The notes: generated by a model not told the origin, from the sequence alone. Shown: positions 7,036 to 19,275, counted from the stretch's first letter. The stretch: 64,000 nt of DNA from Bradyrhizobium ottawaense (GCF_900099825.1 NZ_LT629693.1:4909001-4973000); one strand, 5' to 3'. Translations and numbers: made by a program.

Positions 7036-7449
7036 TTACTTCTTCTTCATCATCGCATCCACGCTCAGCGGTCCGCCGCCGGCGCAGGCGAGGTAGAGGC
7101 ACGCGAAGCAGAACAGGATCGCCGCGCTGCCGCCGTTGATGAGCGGGGTGAACACCGGCGCGGCCGGGGTCTTGAACATGTGTCCCATGAAATAGGCGAA
7201 CGCCATTTCACCCGACAGAATGAACGCCACCGGGCGCGTCCACAGTCCGATGATCAGCAGCGCGCCGAGCACGAGTTCGATTCCGCCCGCGGTCATGATC
7301 AAGGGCGGCGGGCTCGCGAAATAAGGCAGCACGGGAAATTTCAGGATCTTGGCTACGCCGTACTGAAACAGCAGCAGCCCGGTGACGATCCGGAACAGGC
7401 CGAGAACCATCGGTTCGCCGCTCGCCAGCAGCTTGTTGAATTTGTCCAT
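7036..7449 (-). CDS. DoxX family membrane protein (second of tandem pair)
   Basis: A 137-residue integral membrane protein of the DoxX family with about four hydrophobic segments. The family-typical features are visible: R-x-x-x-G-L-L-L near the N-terminus, GGIELVLGALLIIGLWTRP and EMAFAYFMGH. It is 10 bases downstream of a close relative (7460-7855) on the same strand, clearly a tandem duplication within one operon. Some DoxX proteins function in quinone-linked redox complexes; no partner is adjacent here, so the role is unassigned. A short Lys-rich tail ends the protein. Confidence 0.85.
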   Translation of the reverse strand: MDKFNKLLASGEPMVLGLFRIVTGLLLFQYGVAKILKFPVLPYFASPPPLIMTAGGIELVLGALLIIGLWTRPVAFILSGEMAFAYFMGHMFKTPAAPVFTPLINGGSAAILFCFACLYLACAGGGPLSVDAMMKKK

Positions 7450-7459
7450 GGTCGCCCCC

Positions 7460-7855
7460 TCAAGCCTGGTTGTTCTTGGCGTCGACGCTCCACGGGCCTG
7501 CGCCTGCCGTCGACAGATAGAGGCAGGTGAAGCAGTACAGGATCGCCAGCGTGCCGCCGTTGATCAGCGGCAAGAATCCCTTCGGGAAGTGCCCGATGAA
7601 ATAGGCAAACGCCATCTCGCCGGCGAGGATGAAGGCAACCGGGCGCGTGAACAGACCGAGGATCAACAGCGCGCCGCCGATCAGCTCAATGAAACCTGCC
7701 GCGCCGATCAAAGAGAACGGCTGGACGTTGGCGTACATCGGAAATACCGGGAAGCCGATGATCTTGGCCATGCCATGCTGGATGATCAGCAAGCCGGTGA
7801 TGATGCGTAAAATACTCAATGCACGCGGCGTCCACGCCGCGAGTGCTTCTGTCAT
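7460..7855 (-). CDS. DoxX family membrane protein (first of tandem pair)
   Basis: A 131-residue paralogue of its neighbour, with the same order of four hydrophobic spans and the motifs GLLIIQHGMAK, GFIELIGGALLILGLFTRP and EMAFAYFIGH. It is the promoter-proximal gene of the pair. The two copies differ mainly in the loop after the third span, where the downstream copy has an Ala/Pro insertion. Co-transcription is inferred from the 10-base gap. Substrate unknown. Confidence 0.86.
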   Translation of the reverse strand: MTEALAAWTPRALSILRIITGLLIIQHGMAKIIGFPVFPMYANVQPFSLIGAAGFIELIGGALLILGLFTRPVAFILAGEMAFAYFIGHFPKGFLPLINGGTLAILYCFTCLYLSTAGAGPWSVDAKNNQA

Positions 7856-8017
7856 GATGTCCCCCTCGAGTTAGATAGCAGCCACAATTCGTATCGTGTC
7901 ACGACAAGGAGGAAAAGCACGTCCGGATAAGAATTACGTGACGTGCTGCGAAGCACCATCGGAATATTCGCAACGGTGAAGTGTTGGCGGTCACTCGCAG
8001 GTGACCTGCCTCGCAGG

Positions 8018-8296
8018 CTATTTGCCCTGCGATGTCTCCGGCGTGAGGCAGCGGATGGCCTTGGGTTGGCAGGCAAAGCCGATATTCGAGCACACCGGTG
8101 CTTCGTCTGATGTCGCGCCCCGCGCGCAATTGACGCATTCGTCGGTCCACCGCGCGCAGTGCGGCGGACCTTTTTGCATGGAGAAGTCGGCGGGCTTCTT
8201 GCGCGAGGGTATCGCGAGGTCGGCGGCCACGGCCGCATCGGTCGCGATCGCCACCGCAGCGACGGTCAGGAGCCAACACAGTCTCCGCTGATCGCC
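8018..8296 (-). CDS. secreted cysteine-rich small protein
   Basis: A 92-residue exported protein. Signal peptide about residues 1-25 (hydrophobic LLTVAAVAIATDAAVA). The mature part has six cysteines in short spacing (HCARWTDECVNCARG, VCSNIGFAC, RCLT), suggesting disulfides or metal binding. ATG at 8296 has GGAG 9 bases upstream; an ATG at 8308 would add four residues. It sits between DoxX and greA and is a common hypothetical in this group as I recall. Function unknown. Confidence 0.7.
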   Translation of the reverse strand, partial: GDQRRLCWLLTVAAVAIATDAAVAADLAIPSRKKPADFSMQKGPPHCARWTDECVNCARGATSDEAPVCSNIGFACQPKAIRCLTPETSQGK

Positions 8297-8351
8297 CATC
8301 AGCCGCATCTCCGCCCCGATGAATCAGGTATTGCCCGGCAAGACGCCGGGT

Positions 8352-8828
8352 CTACCGCCACTCGACCTTGGTGATCTCATAGGCCTTGGCGCCGCCGGGA
8401 GCCATCACTTCCACGGTCGCGCCCTTTTTCTTGCCGATCAGGGCGCGCGCCAGCGGCGAGGTGATGGAGATGCGGCCTTTCTTGGCGTCGGCTTCCGGCT
8501 CGCCGACGATCTGCCACACCGCCTTCTTCTCGGTGTCCTCATCGACCAGCGTGACGGTGGCACCGAACATCACGGTGTCGCCGGACAGCTTCGAGATGTC
8601 GATGATGTCGGCGCGCGCGAGCTTGTCTTCGAGCTCGGCGATGCGGCCTTCATTGTGCGACTGATCTTCCTTGGCGGCGTGATATTCCGCGTTCTCCGAG
8701 AGGTCGCCATGCGAGCGCGCCTCGGCGATATGCTCGATGATGCGCGGCCGGTCCTCCGACTGGCGCCTCTTCAACTCAACCTCCAGGGCGGCATAGCCGC
8801 CCGCGGTCATCGGAACCTTTTCGACCAT
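8352..8828 (-). CDS. greA: transcription elongation factor GreA
   Basis: A 158-residue secondary-channel factor that stimulates RNA cleavage by backtracked RNA polymerase. The N-terminal coiled coil carries the acidic tip signature [13 protein letters not shown], and the C-terminal FKBP-like domain shows [14 protein letters not shown] and the terminal EITKVEW. The start at 8828 (MVEKVPMT) gives the exact family length, with AAGGACAGAAGAG upstream; a longer frame to 8873 is not needed. It lies downstream of carB on the same strand, with a 170-base gap that probably contains its own promoter. Confidence 0.96.
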   Translation of the reverse strand: MVEKVPMTAGGYAALEVELKRRQSEDRPRIIEHIAEARSHGDLSENAEYHAAKEDQSHNEGRIAELEDKLARADIIDISKLSGDTVMFGATVTLVDEDTEKKAVWQIVGEPEADAKKGRISITSPLARALIGKKKGATVEVMAPGGAKAYEITKVEWR

Positions 8829-9043
8829 CTCTTCTGTCCTTCGATCGCGCGAGCCGCCAGGGGTGGCGCGCACGAGCCTCTCTTCGATTTCGATTCCCGC
8901 CTCGACAGCTCAACGTTGCGAGCCCGGCGGCCTATTGATTTTCGGCCCCGTCTGGGGCCATTCAACATCCAAGCGAACAGTGGGTTCCAGCCATACCGGC
9001 TTTATTACCAATCGTTTAGCGGGCCTCTTCGCCCGGCAAACGG

Positions 9044-12508
<3,465 letters not shown>

Positions 12509-12816
12509 CAGGTCTCGCGGACTGGATTTTGGGCACAAAAAAAGGGCGCGCGTGCTGCGCGTCCCCTAAGCCAAGAGCGCGGGTTACCCTCGCGCGCGGG
12601 ACGGTCTTTAGACCAGATTCCGCACCCGCGTAACCCCCAAAAAGGCCCCATCAACCGCGAAATTCGAGGATTTTGCGCTCGGTTCGCCCGCGCGCAGGGC
12701 GCTTTGCCGTGGCCCCAGTCCGTCTACGCTTCCGCTTCGCTTAGGCTATGCCGGACACGCTTTGCCCCCGCCGGTCTGGCGTGGCTGCGCCACGCGTAGC
12801 CCGTCAGGGCGAAGCG
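12509..12816. other. carB upstream region
   Basis: 308 bases with no gene on either strand that I can support. It holds the hairpin/T-run at 12537-12566, an inverted repeat at about 12578-12602 (GCGCGAGGG / CCCGCGC), and then ordinary G/C-rich sequence up to the tRNA-like element. The carB promoter should be here. Confidence 0.45.
12537..12566 (-). terminator. terminator-like hairpin in the carB leader
   Basis: On the minus strand GGG-A-CGCG, a seven-base loop, CGCGCCC and then seven T, ending 28 bases before the carB ATG. It either terminates transcription from the tRNA-like element or acts as a leader attenuator for carB. The neighbouring inverted repeat could be part of an alternative fold. 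Confidence 0.5.
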
Positions 12817-12892
12817 TGGAGGCCCGGCCTGGACTTGAACCAGGATAAAGAGCGATGCATCGCCCCCGCGTAGACACTTCCGCCACCGGGCC
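12817..12892 (-). tRNA. tRNA-like gene, identity unresolved (atypical anticodon arm)
   Basis: Exactly 76 bases in canonical tRNA register: seven-pair acceptor GGCCCGG / CCGGGCC, T arm CCTGG-TTCAAGT-CCAGG, three-pair D stem GCG/CGC, discriminator U and an encoded CCA. The anticodon arm does not fit a seven-base loop: the best stem (GGGCG / CGCTC) is shifted by one and encloses only ATGCAT, the D loop lacks the GG pair, and no U33 is in place. Counting by position would put TGC at 34-36. It may be a degenerate tRNA or a non-translating tRNA-like RNA. Confidence 0.45.
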
Positions 12893-12966
12893 GCGGCGAT
12901 CATCGCCGATCACGGGACGGTGAGCTAGGTGTGCCGTTCGTCAAGGTTAACAGTTCAACCGATGAT

Positions 12967-13680
12967 CTAGAAGGCGTGCCGCGCCACGAAGGTCATCCGC
13001 CAGGGATTGTGTCCGATATTGGTCAGGGCGCGCGAGGCGGAAAAGCCTGATGCCGCGAGCTTGGCGATCATTTCGTCTTCGCCGTAGCGCTGCAGCCCGA
13101 CCCGGCTGCGCAATTGCCGGTAGTCCGACAGCGCGGTGCTGGCGAGGCCGTAAAACGCGTCTTTCAGGAAGCCGTGGCGGCCGGCGAATTTCAGCAGCGC
13201 CAGCACGTCTTTGCCCATGCCGACCTCGGGCCGCAAAATGTCGCCCAACACCAGCCGTCCGGTGGGTTTCAGCAGCCGGCGAATGACGGCAAAGGCCGTA
13301 TCCAGTTCTCTTGGCGTCATATATTGCGCGACCGAGTTCATGACGACGAGATCGACCGATTTCTCCTCCATCTTGCGCAGGTCATCCAGCGAGCGGACGC
13401 GGATCTTGGTGTTCGGCGCAAACCGCGCGATCAGCCGGCCGCGAACGCCGGGGGCGGGCTCCGCGAGGTAGAGTTTGCTGCAGGCCTCTGCCACCCTGGC
13501 GGCCGACAGCGCCTCGCCGCAGGCATAGTCCAGCACCACCGCGTCGGGCGAGCTGATGTAGCCGATGATGTCCCGCGCGATGACCTGGAAATGCAGGTCG
13601 CGATGCAGCTTGCTCGCATAGATCGTGTGCGTGGAATCGTAATAGTCGATCCATTCATCCATTCGGGCGGCGTCCGGCAA
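12967..13680 (-). CDS. class I SAM-dependent methyltransferase
   Basis: A 237-residue protein with the Rossmann-type methyltransferase fold. Motif I is VLDYACGEA (about residues 48-56), the acidic end of strand 2 is LYLAEPAPG, motif post-I contains SVDLVVMNSVAQY, and LKPTGRLVLGDI marks motif III. The C-terminal part varies. An ATG at 13662 (MDEWIDYYD) is an alternative start. Substrate cannot be told from sequence; neighbours (a tRNA-like element and a divergent Dps gene) give no pathway clue. Confidence 0.8.
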   Translation of the reverse strand: MPDAARMDEWIDYYDSTHTIYASKLHRDLHFQVIARDIIGYISSPDAVVLDYACGEALSAARVAEACSKLYLAEPAPGVRGRLIARFAPNTKIRVRSLDDLRKMEEKSVDLVVMNSVAQYMTPRELDTAFAVIRRLLKPTGRLVLGDILRPEVGMGKDVLALLKFAGRHGFLKDAFYGLASTALSDYRQLRSRVGLQRYGEDEMIAKLAASGFSASRALTNIGHNPWRMTFVARHAF

Positions 13681-13782
13681 AACTGGGTTCCGGTCACAGG
13701 AACCGGAGGTGGAGTGATGCGTTAGAGGGCTGGCGACCGTGCTTGGGCCGCCGATGTCCGGTTCCTAACAGGAAGGTTCGTC

Positions 13783-14322
13783 GTGAGCAAAGCCAAGACA
13801 GAGAACAAGTCTGACAAAGTATCCCCCGATCTCGATACCCCGACGGACCTGCCGCAGGCCGCCGTGGACAAGATCTCGGTGTCACTCAACACGCTGCTGG
13901 CCGACGCCTTCGCGCTTTATCTGAAGACCAAGAATTTCCACTGGCACGTCTCGGGCCGGCATTTCAACGATTATCATTTGATGCTGGACCAGCAGTCGGA
14001 TGCGATTTTCGGCACCACCGACCAGCTTGCCGAACGCGTTCGCAAACTCGGCGGCACCACGATTCGCGGTATTGGGCAGATCGCCAAGCTGCAGACCATC
14101 AAGGACAACAACGAGGAATACGTCCCGCCGCGCGAGATGCTGCGCGAACTGATGGAAGACAACAAGCACATGGCGGCGGCGATGCGCAAAGCCCACAAGC
14201 TCGCCGACGACCACGAGGATTCCGGCACCGCCGGCCTGCTCGAGACCTTCATCGACGAGACCGAGCGCCGCACCTGGTTCCTGTTCGAGGCCAGCCGTCA
14301 GGAAGGCGCCAACGCGGCGTGA
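13783..14322 (+). CDS. Dps family DNA-protecting ferritin
   Basis: A 179-residue Dps/bacterioferritin-like protein that oxidises and stores iron in a dodecamer and protects DNA from peroxide. The ferroxidase signature KNFHWHVSGRHFNDYHLMLD is present (about residues 47-66), followed by the four-helix bundle (DQLAERVRKLGG, ETFIDETERRTWFL). A Lys-rich N-terminal extension of about 25 residues could bind DNA. The start is GTG at 13783 with AGGAAGG upstream. Single gene; divergent from the methyltransferase gene. Peroxide or iron control is likely by family but no operator was recognised. Confidence 0.9.
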   Translation: MSKAKTENKSDKVSPDLDTPTDLPQAAVDKISVSLNTLLADAFALYLKTKNFHWHVSGRHFNDYHLMLDQQSDAIFGTTDQLAERVRKLGGTTIRGIGQIAKLQTIKDNNEEYVPPREMLRELMEDNKHMAAAMRKAHKLADDHEDSGTAGLLETFIDETERRTWFLFEASRQEGANAA

Positions 14323-14340
14323 GCCGCTGACGTCTGAACC

Positions 14341-14425
14341 GTCATTGCGAAGAGCGTCAGCGACGGAGCAATCCATCTTCCTGTCTTGAGGTTCCATGGA
14401 TTGCTTCGCTTGCGCTCGCAATGAC
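14341..14425. repeat. palindromic intergenic repeat, class A (short form)
   Basis: GTCATTGCGAAGAGCG...AGCAATCCAT and its inverted partner ATGGATTGCTTCGC...GCTCGCAATGAC, lacking the inserted module seen at 1814-1930 and 17808-17924. Confidence 0.7.
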
Positions 14426-14429
14426 GAGA

Positions 14430-15005
14430 TTAGCTTGGGAGCGTCCACAGCCTCACCAGCGGCCCATCCGCTCCCATCACCGGATCGGCCTGCGGCATCT
14501 TCACTTGCGGAATCGTCTGCAGCGCCCTGGCGTGGTTTTCCGGCGTCGGCCGTGTAATCTCGACCGGTGGCCCGGGCGGGTAGGCGCCGACGACGGAGAA
14601 ATCACGGCTGGCGGACAGGCATTGATGCCCGGTGCCCGCAGGCAGGATGGCGACATCGCCGGCCGCGATCGCAACCTCGGTGCCGCGGTCGCCGCCGAAC
14701 CGCACCACCGCATTGCCGCGCGCGACGCCGAGCACCTCGTGCACGGTCGCGTGGTAGTGCAGGTAATCGTAGACGCCGTTGCGCCACATCGCGCCCCAGC
14801 CATTGGCACCGAACAGTTTTTCGATGGTTGCCTCGGGATGACGGGCGTCGAGTTCAATGGCGCGCTTGTAGACCAATAGCGGCATCGCATTGTTCGGCAC
14901 CAGGCCGTCGTCGCCGAAGATGAAACTGAGCGGCTGGAGATCGGCATCGACAACGGGCAAGGCAATTCTCCGGAATTTTTGAAGCATGATCTCCGAACAA
15001 ACCAA
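14430..15005 (-). CDS. cupin-domain protein, YjlB-like
   Basis: A single-domain cupin of up to 191 residues. The metal-site motif is partly visible: HYHATVHEVLGVARG for cupin motif 1 (His, His and Glu in register) and a second motif around PAGTGHQCL. It resembles the B. subtilis YjlB family. The true start is uncertain: ATG at 15005 or 14987 both precede the conserved region, and neither has a strong ribosome site. It is 27 bases downstream of the enolase-superfamily gene on the same strand, suggesting one operon for acid-sugar or related catabolism, but no substrate can be assigned. Confidence 0.75.
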   Translation of the reverse strand: MVCSEIMLQKFRRIALPVVDADLQPLSFIFGDDGLVPNNAMPLLVYKRAIELDARHPEATIEKLFGANGWGAMWRNGVYDYLHYHATVHEVLGVARGNAVVRFGGDRGTEVAIAAGDVAILPAGTGHQCLSASRDFSVVGAYPPGPPVEITRPTPENHARALQTIPQVKMPQADPVMGADGPLVRLWTLPS

Positions 15006-15032
15006 CGCGTTGGTCCGGAAAACCGTTCCAGT

Positions 15033-16130
15033 TCAAATCCTGAACTTGAAGACATCCTCCTTGAACCTCAGCCCGTGCCCCGGGCGTTCCGGCGCCGTGA
15101 TCATGCCGTCGGCGATTTCGGGCGGATCGATCCAGAGGTCGTCGATCAGGCCCATGTTTTCGCACCAGATGCCGTTCGGGATCGAGGCCAAGAGGTGCAC
15201 GTTCAGTTCGGGAAACAGATGCGGCGCGATGGTGATGCCGAAAGTGTCCGCAAGCGTCGCGATCTTGCGCAAATCGGTCATGCCGCCGCGCATCGGGTCC
15301 GGCTGCAGGATCGGCAGGCAGGGGTTGATGAAGAACGGCCGCAGGTCGTAGCGCGTGAAATGGGTTTCGCCGCCGACCACGCGCATATCCAGTGCCGCCG
15401 CAATGCGCTGGTAGCCGGCAAAATCGTCGGCCGGCACCGGCTCCTCGAGCCAGTAGATGTCGTATTTCTCGAACTTGCGGCCCATCTCGATCGCGACGTC
15501 CGCGCTCCAGCCCATGTTGACGTCGATCATGATGTCGATGTCGGGCCCGAGCGCCTCGCGCATGCGGCGCACATTGTCGAGGTCTTCGGCCGGGGTATGA
15601 ACATGCGCGACCTGCATCTTGATCGCCGTGTAGCCCTGCTTCACGAAGTGCAGCGCCTTCTCGATCATGCCGTCGCCGCCGGCGCCGCGGAAGCAGCCCG
15701 AGCCGTAAATCGGGATCTGCGAGCGATAATGCCCCCACAGCCGATGCAGCGGCAAGCCGGCGCGCTTGCCCACCGCGTCCCACAGCGCGATGTCGAGCGC
15801 CGACATTGCCATCGCGGCGATGCCGCCACGGCCATAGGTCATCGTCGCGGTCCACAGGTCCTTCCAGATCGCCTCGATCGCGGTGGCATCCTTGCCCTTG
15901 ACGCGCGGGATGATGCATTCCTCGAGGCAGGCCGCGATCGACCTCATCCCGGGCCGGAACACGAACAGATAGCCCATGCCGGTGATGCCGCCGGCGGTTT
16001 CGACGTCGAGGACCAGAATGTCGCGAGTCTCGCCCAGCGCATGGCCCTTGAGCCAGCGATCGTCGGCCCAGGGCAGCCGCAGCATCGTCACGCGGATATC
16101 GCGGATGGTCATATCGGCATTCCCGGTCAT
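15033..16130 (-). CDS. mandelate racemase / muconate lactonizing enzyme family protein
   Basis: A 365-residue enolase-superfamily enzyme (proton abstraction next to a carboxylate, Mg2+-dependent). The capping domain occupies about residues 1-125, then the barrel. Metal ligands are apparent at Asp203 (IDVN), Glu229 (WLEEP) and Glu255 (GGET); the His base of the MR subgroup is His304 (IAPH). The usual Lys-x-Lys reads K171-M-Q173, so the second Lys is replaced. Most likely a sugar-acid dehydratase or racemase. The upstream ATG lies 154 bases from the divergent SDR start, and a cupin follows in the same operon. Confidence 0.85.
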   Translation of the reverse strand: MTGNADMTIRDIRVTMLRLPWADDRWLKGHALGETRDILVLDVETAGGITGMGYLFVFRPGMRSIAACLEECIIPRVKGKDATAIEAIWKDLWTATMTYGRGGIAAMAMSALDIALWDAVGKRAGLPLHRLWGHYRSQIPIYGSGCFRGAGGDGMIEKALHFVKQGYTAIKMQVAHVHTPAEDLDNVRRMREALGPDIDIMIDVNMGWSADVAIEMGRKFEKYDIYWLEEPVPADDFAGYQRIAAALDMRVVGGETHFTRYDLRPFFINPCLPILQPDPMRGGMTDLRKIATLADTFGITIAPHLFPELNVHLLASIPNGIWCENMGLIDDLWIDPPEIADGMITAPERPGHGLRFKEDVFKFRI

Positions 16131-16284
16131 TGAACGTTTCCCATGTTGGCCCCATGTTCGGCGGCTGGCTCGGTGGCCATTCGAACACGAAACAGCGCCC
16201 GGATACTACAGCCCGGATAGATTGCGGACACCGCGGTTTCGCGGTTGTGCTAATTCTGAATCGATCGGCGATGAGGAGAGGGAT

Positions 16285-17040
16285 ATGGGTGCACTGCAGG
16301 GCAAGACCGCGGTCGTGACCGGAGGCAGCCGTGGCTTCGGCCGGGGCATCGTCGAAAGCCTGGCGGCGGAGGGCATGCGCGTTGTAGCGATCGCACGCAA
16401 CGAGGATGGCCTGGCTGCGCTGAAGCGCGACGTGAAGGGCGACATAGCCACCGTGAGCGGCGACGTCACCGATGCGATCTTCGCGGCGCGCGTGATCGAA
16501 CGCGAGAAGCCCGATGTGCTGGTGCTGAACGCCGGCGCGCGCGGGCTCAACCGGCCGACGCGGCTTCACAGCTGGGAGACCTTCTCGACCCAGTTCAACG
16601 TCGATGTGAAGAGCGCATTCATCTGGACCAGGGAGGCGCTGATGCTGCCTTTGCCGAAGGGCAGCGCCGTCATTATCGGTTCCAGCGGCGCTGCGCTCCG
16701 GCCGATGTTCGTCAACGCCGGTTATGCTGCCGCCAAATCCGCGCTGTGGGCTTTCGCGCAAGGCGTGGCCGGTGAGGCGTCGCAATCGGGAATCCGCGTG
16801 CATTGCCTGTTGCCGGTGATGGCGCCGGACAGCGAGGTCGGGCGCGAGGCGCTGAAGGATTTTTCCAAATATACCGGCGTGGCCGTCGAGAAAATCATCG
16901 AAGACAAGGGCATGAAGCCGCCCGTCACGCCTGATATCGTCGGCAAGGCCGTGGTCGAAATTCTGACCGATCCCGTGAATGCAGATGTCATTGGCTTCAG
17001 GATCACCGGAGCCGGCCTGCACGCGATCAAGCAAGGCTAG
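16285..17040 (+). CDS. short-chain dehydrogenase/reductase
   Basis: A 251-residue NAD(P)-dependent oxidoreductase of the SDR family. The nucleotide motif TGGSRGFGRG is at about residues 13-22, VLNAGA stands for the NNAG motif, the catalytic Ser is in IIGSSGA and Tyr-x-x-x-Lys in GYAAAKSAL. ATG at 16285 with GGAGAGGG upstream; the frame is open farther 5' but overlaps the divergent gene. It is divergent from the enolase-superfamily gene, which hints at a shared pathway. Its TAG stop coincides with the CTAG of a class D repeat. Confidence 0.9.
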   Translation: MGALQGKTAVVTGGSRGFGRGIVESLAAEGMRVVAIARNEDGLAALKRDVKGDIATVSGDVTDAIFAARVIEREKPDVLVLNAGARGLNRPTRLHSWETFSTQFNVDVKSAFIWTREALMLPLPKGSAVIIGSSGAALRPMFVNAGYAAAKSALWAFAQGVAGEASQSGIRVHCLLPVMAPDSEVGREALKDFSKYTGVAVEKIIEDKGMKPPVTPDIVGKAVVEILTDPVNADVIGFRITGAGLHAIKQG

Positions 17041-17130
17041 CGCCCTATCGGTTCTGATTGAATCAGAACTGAGGCTCTGTCTTTTTGCTGTCACGCGTTT
17101 TCTTCACCCGAACCGGATTCCACTCCGGAT
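17037..17130. repeat. composite intergenic repeat (D then C) starting in the SDR stop codon
   Basis: CTAGCGCCCTATCGGTTCTG...CAGAACTGAGGCTCT (class D hairpin, 17037-17080), then ACGCGTTTTCTTCACCCGAACCGGATTCC (class C, inverted relative to 2601-2649). The CTAG contains the SDR stop TAG (17038-17040). Confidence 0.7.
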
Positions 17131-17197
17131 CAAGTGCGCGGGTATGCTTCGCTCGAAAACGCGATCGATCACAGCGTGCAGCAGTGGCGTTTCGGGC

Positions 17198-17698
17198 TCA
17201 CGCGTCTTTGGGAATCTCGAACAGCAGGCAGGTCGTGGTGGCATGTGCGAGCAGGCGGCCTTTTGAATCGGTGAGGCGCGCTTCGGCGGTCGCGGCGCGG
17301 CGGCCGACGCTCAGCGTCTTGCCTTCGCTGCGCACCGGCCCGGTATCCTTGGTCATGCCCTTGATGAAGGAGATCTTGAATTCCAGCGTGGTGTAGCCGC
17401 TGCCGGCGGGAAGGGAGCTGTGCACCGCGAGCCCCATCGCGGAATCCAGCAGGGTCGCGGCATAGCCGCCGTGCACCGAGCCGATCGGGTTGTAGTGCCG
17501 AAATCCCGGCACGCTGTAGAACACGACGTGGCCGAATTCGGCGGACTGGTCGTACGGTTCGATATTTTGCATGATCGGCGGCGCCGGCAACTTGCCTTCA
17601 AAGAACGCGCGGACGAAATCGAGGCCCGTCATCGACGCCATCACCTGCGTCGGCGTTACGCCATATTCGACTTTTGCGGCGGCGGGCTTGTCGTCCAT
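17198..17698 (-). CDS. PaaI-type hotdog thioesterase
   Basis: A 166-residue hotdog-fold acyl-CoA thioesterase. The family signature GSVHGGYAATLLDSAMG is in place with its conserved His-Gly-Gly and Asp, followed by TTLEFKISFIKGM and a C-terminal strand ending in LLFEIPKD. It hydrolyses acyl- or aryl-CoA thioesters in the cytoplasm; specificity is not readable. It lies alone between two repeat elements and points away from the divergent region at 17.7 kb. Confidence 0.88.
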   Translation of the reverse strand: MDDKPAAAKVEYGVTPTQVMASMTGLDFVRAFFEGKLPAPPIMQNIEPYDQSAEFGHVVFYSVPGFRHYNPIGSVHGGYAATLLDSAMGLAVHSSLPAGSGYTTLEFKISFIKGMTKDTGPVRSEGKTLSVGRRAATAEARLTDSKGRLLAHATTTCLLFEIPKDA

Positions 17699-17807
17699 GG
17701 AAGTGGTCCTGCGGTTCGTCTTTAATGATGGTTATCACACAATAGGGTCCGCGATTGGACCGGTCCAAATTGGACTCCGTCTGACGCAATCGCCTGCAAT
17801 GGAAATC

Positions 17808-17924
17808 GTCATTGCGAGGAGCGAAAGCGACGAAGCAATCCATTCTTCCTCGTGCGGATAGATGGATTGCTTCGCGGAGCCTGTCATCGGGCGCGCATCG
17901 CGCGACCCGTTGGCTCGCAATGAC
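17808..17924. repeat. palindromic intergenic repeat, class A (with inserted module)
   Basis: CGTCATTGCGAGGAGCGAAAGCGACGAAGCAATCCAT, inverted partner, then CGGAGCCTGTCATCGGGCGCGCA...CCCGTTGGCTCGCAATGAC. Nearly the same organisation as the copy at 1814-1930. It lies 11 bases beyond the carA stop. Confidence 0.75.
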
Positions 17925-17935
17925 GGCGGAAGACC

Positions 17936-19126
17936 CTACGCGCTCTTGTTCGCGCGCATCAGGTCCGCGAACCGCTGGAACAGGTAATGCGAGTCGCGCG
18001 GGCCGGGGGAGGCTTCCGGGTGATACTGCACCGAGAACACCGGCTTGCCGTCGAGCGCGATGCCGCAATTGGAGCCGTCGAATAGCGAGATGTGGGTCTG
18101 CGTCGCGCCCTTCGGCAGCGTCGCCTGATCCACGGCAAAGCCGTGGTTCATCGAGGTGATCTCCACCTTGCCGGTGGTCTCGTCCTTGACCGGATGGTTG
18201 GCGCCGTGATGGCCCTGATGCATCTTTTTCGTTTTCGCGCCAACCGCGAGGCCGAGCATCTGGTGGCCGAGGCAGATCCCGAAGGTCGGCGTGCCCGAAT
18301 TGATCACCTGCTGAATCACCGGCACCGCGTATTTGCCGGTCTCGGCGGGATCGCCGGGGCCGTTAGAAAGGAACACGCCGTCGGGCTTCATCGCCAGAAT
18401 GTCTTCGGCCGACGTCGTGGCCGGCACCACCGTGATCTTGCAGCCGACGCCGGCGAGCAGCCGCAGGATGTTGCGCTTGATGCCGTAGTCGATCGCGACC
18501 ACGTTGAATTCCGGCGCGGTCTGCCGCCCAAAGCCCTGTTCCCATACCCACGGGGTCTCGTCCCAGGTGAAGCGCTGCGCTGAGGTGACCATCGGCACCA
18601 GGTCCATGCCTTCGAGGCCGGGCCATTCGCGCGCTTCTTCCTTCAGGCCGTGCAGGTCGAACTCGCCGTTTCTGGCGTGGGCGATCACCGCGTTCGGCAT
18701 GCCCTTGGAGCGGATCAGCGCGGTCAGCGCACGGGTGTCGATGCCGGAGAGGCCGATGATGCCGCGGGCTTTCAGCCAGGCGTCGAGATGCTTGGTGGCG
18801 CGGTAATTCGAGGGATCGGTGATCGCGGCGCGCAAAATGACGCCGCGGGCGCCCGGCGTCGCCGCCATGTTCACCGTCTCGATATCCTCGTCGTTGGTGC
18901 CGACGTTGCCGATATGCGGGAAGGTGAAGGTAATGAGTTGCCCGGCATAGGAGGGATCGGTGAGGATCTCCTCGTAACCGGTTATCGCGGTGTTGAAGCA
19001 GACCTCGCCGACAGCGTGGCCTTCCGCGCCGAGGCCAAACCCCTCCAGCACGGTACCGTCGGCAAGCACGAGCAGCGCGGTCGGTTTGTGGTCCGGCCAG
19101 GCAGAAGCATTTTCAGATGTGGTCAT
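17936..19126 (-). CDS. carA: carbamoyl-phosphate synthase small subunit (glutamine amidotransferase)
   Basis: A 396-residue subunit that hydrolyses glutamine and channels ammonia to CarB. The N-terminal CarA-specific domain ([32 protein letters not shown]) is followed by a class I glutaminase with the nucleophile Cys in GICLGHQ and the His/Glu pair in QYHPEASPG. Start taken at MTTSENAS (19126); 19150 is an alternative. carA and carB are on the same strand but about 5 kb apart with other genes between, so they need separate promoters. The YqeY-like gene follows on the other side, divergently. Confidence 0.96.
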   Translation of the reverse strand: MTTSENASAWPDHKPTALLVLADGTVLEGFGLGAEGHAVGEVCFNTAITGYEEILTDPSYAGQLITFTFPHIGNVGTNDEDIETVNMAATPGARGVILRAAITDPSNYRATKHLDAWLKARGIIGLSGIDTRALTALIRSKGMPNAVIAHARNGEFDLHGLKEEAREWPGLEGMDLVPMVTSAQRFTWDETPWVWEQGFGRQTAPEFNVVAIDYGIKRNILRLLAGVGCKITVVPATTSAEDILAMKPDGVFLSNGPGDPAETGKYAVPVIQQVINSGTPTFGICLGHQMLGLAVGAKTKKMHQGHHGANHPVKDETTGKVEITSMNHGFAVDQATLPKGATQTHISLFDGSNCGIALDGKPVFSVQYHPEASPGPRDSHYLFQRFADLMRANKSA

Positions 19127-19275
19127 GAGCGCACTACATAGTCCCCACATCCGGCCCCGTCAAAGCCGGAAAGGCCCTGATTCACATGCGTTTGCCGCAT
19201 ATTTGACAGGCAGCGGTGCGGTCTTAAGCTGAGGTTCCCGCTTTTCCGCCAAATCCGCCCGAATCCGGAGCCGAC

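Noticed and set aside
14854..17094. 746-codon minus-strand frame covering the enolase-superfamily and SDR genes
   Set aside because: It overlaps two well-supported genes in other frames and has a low-complexity composition.
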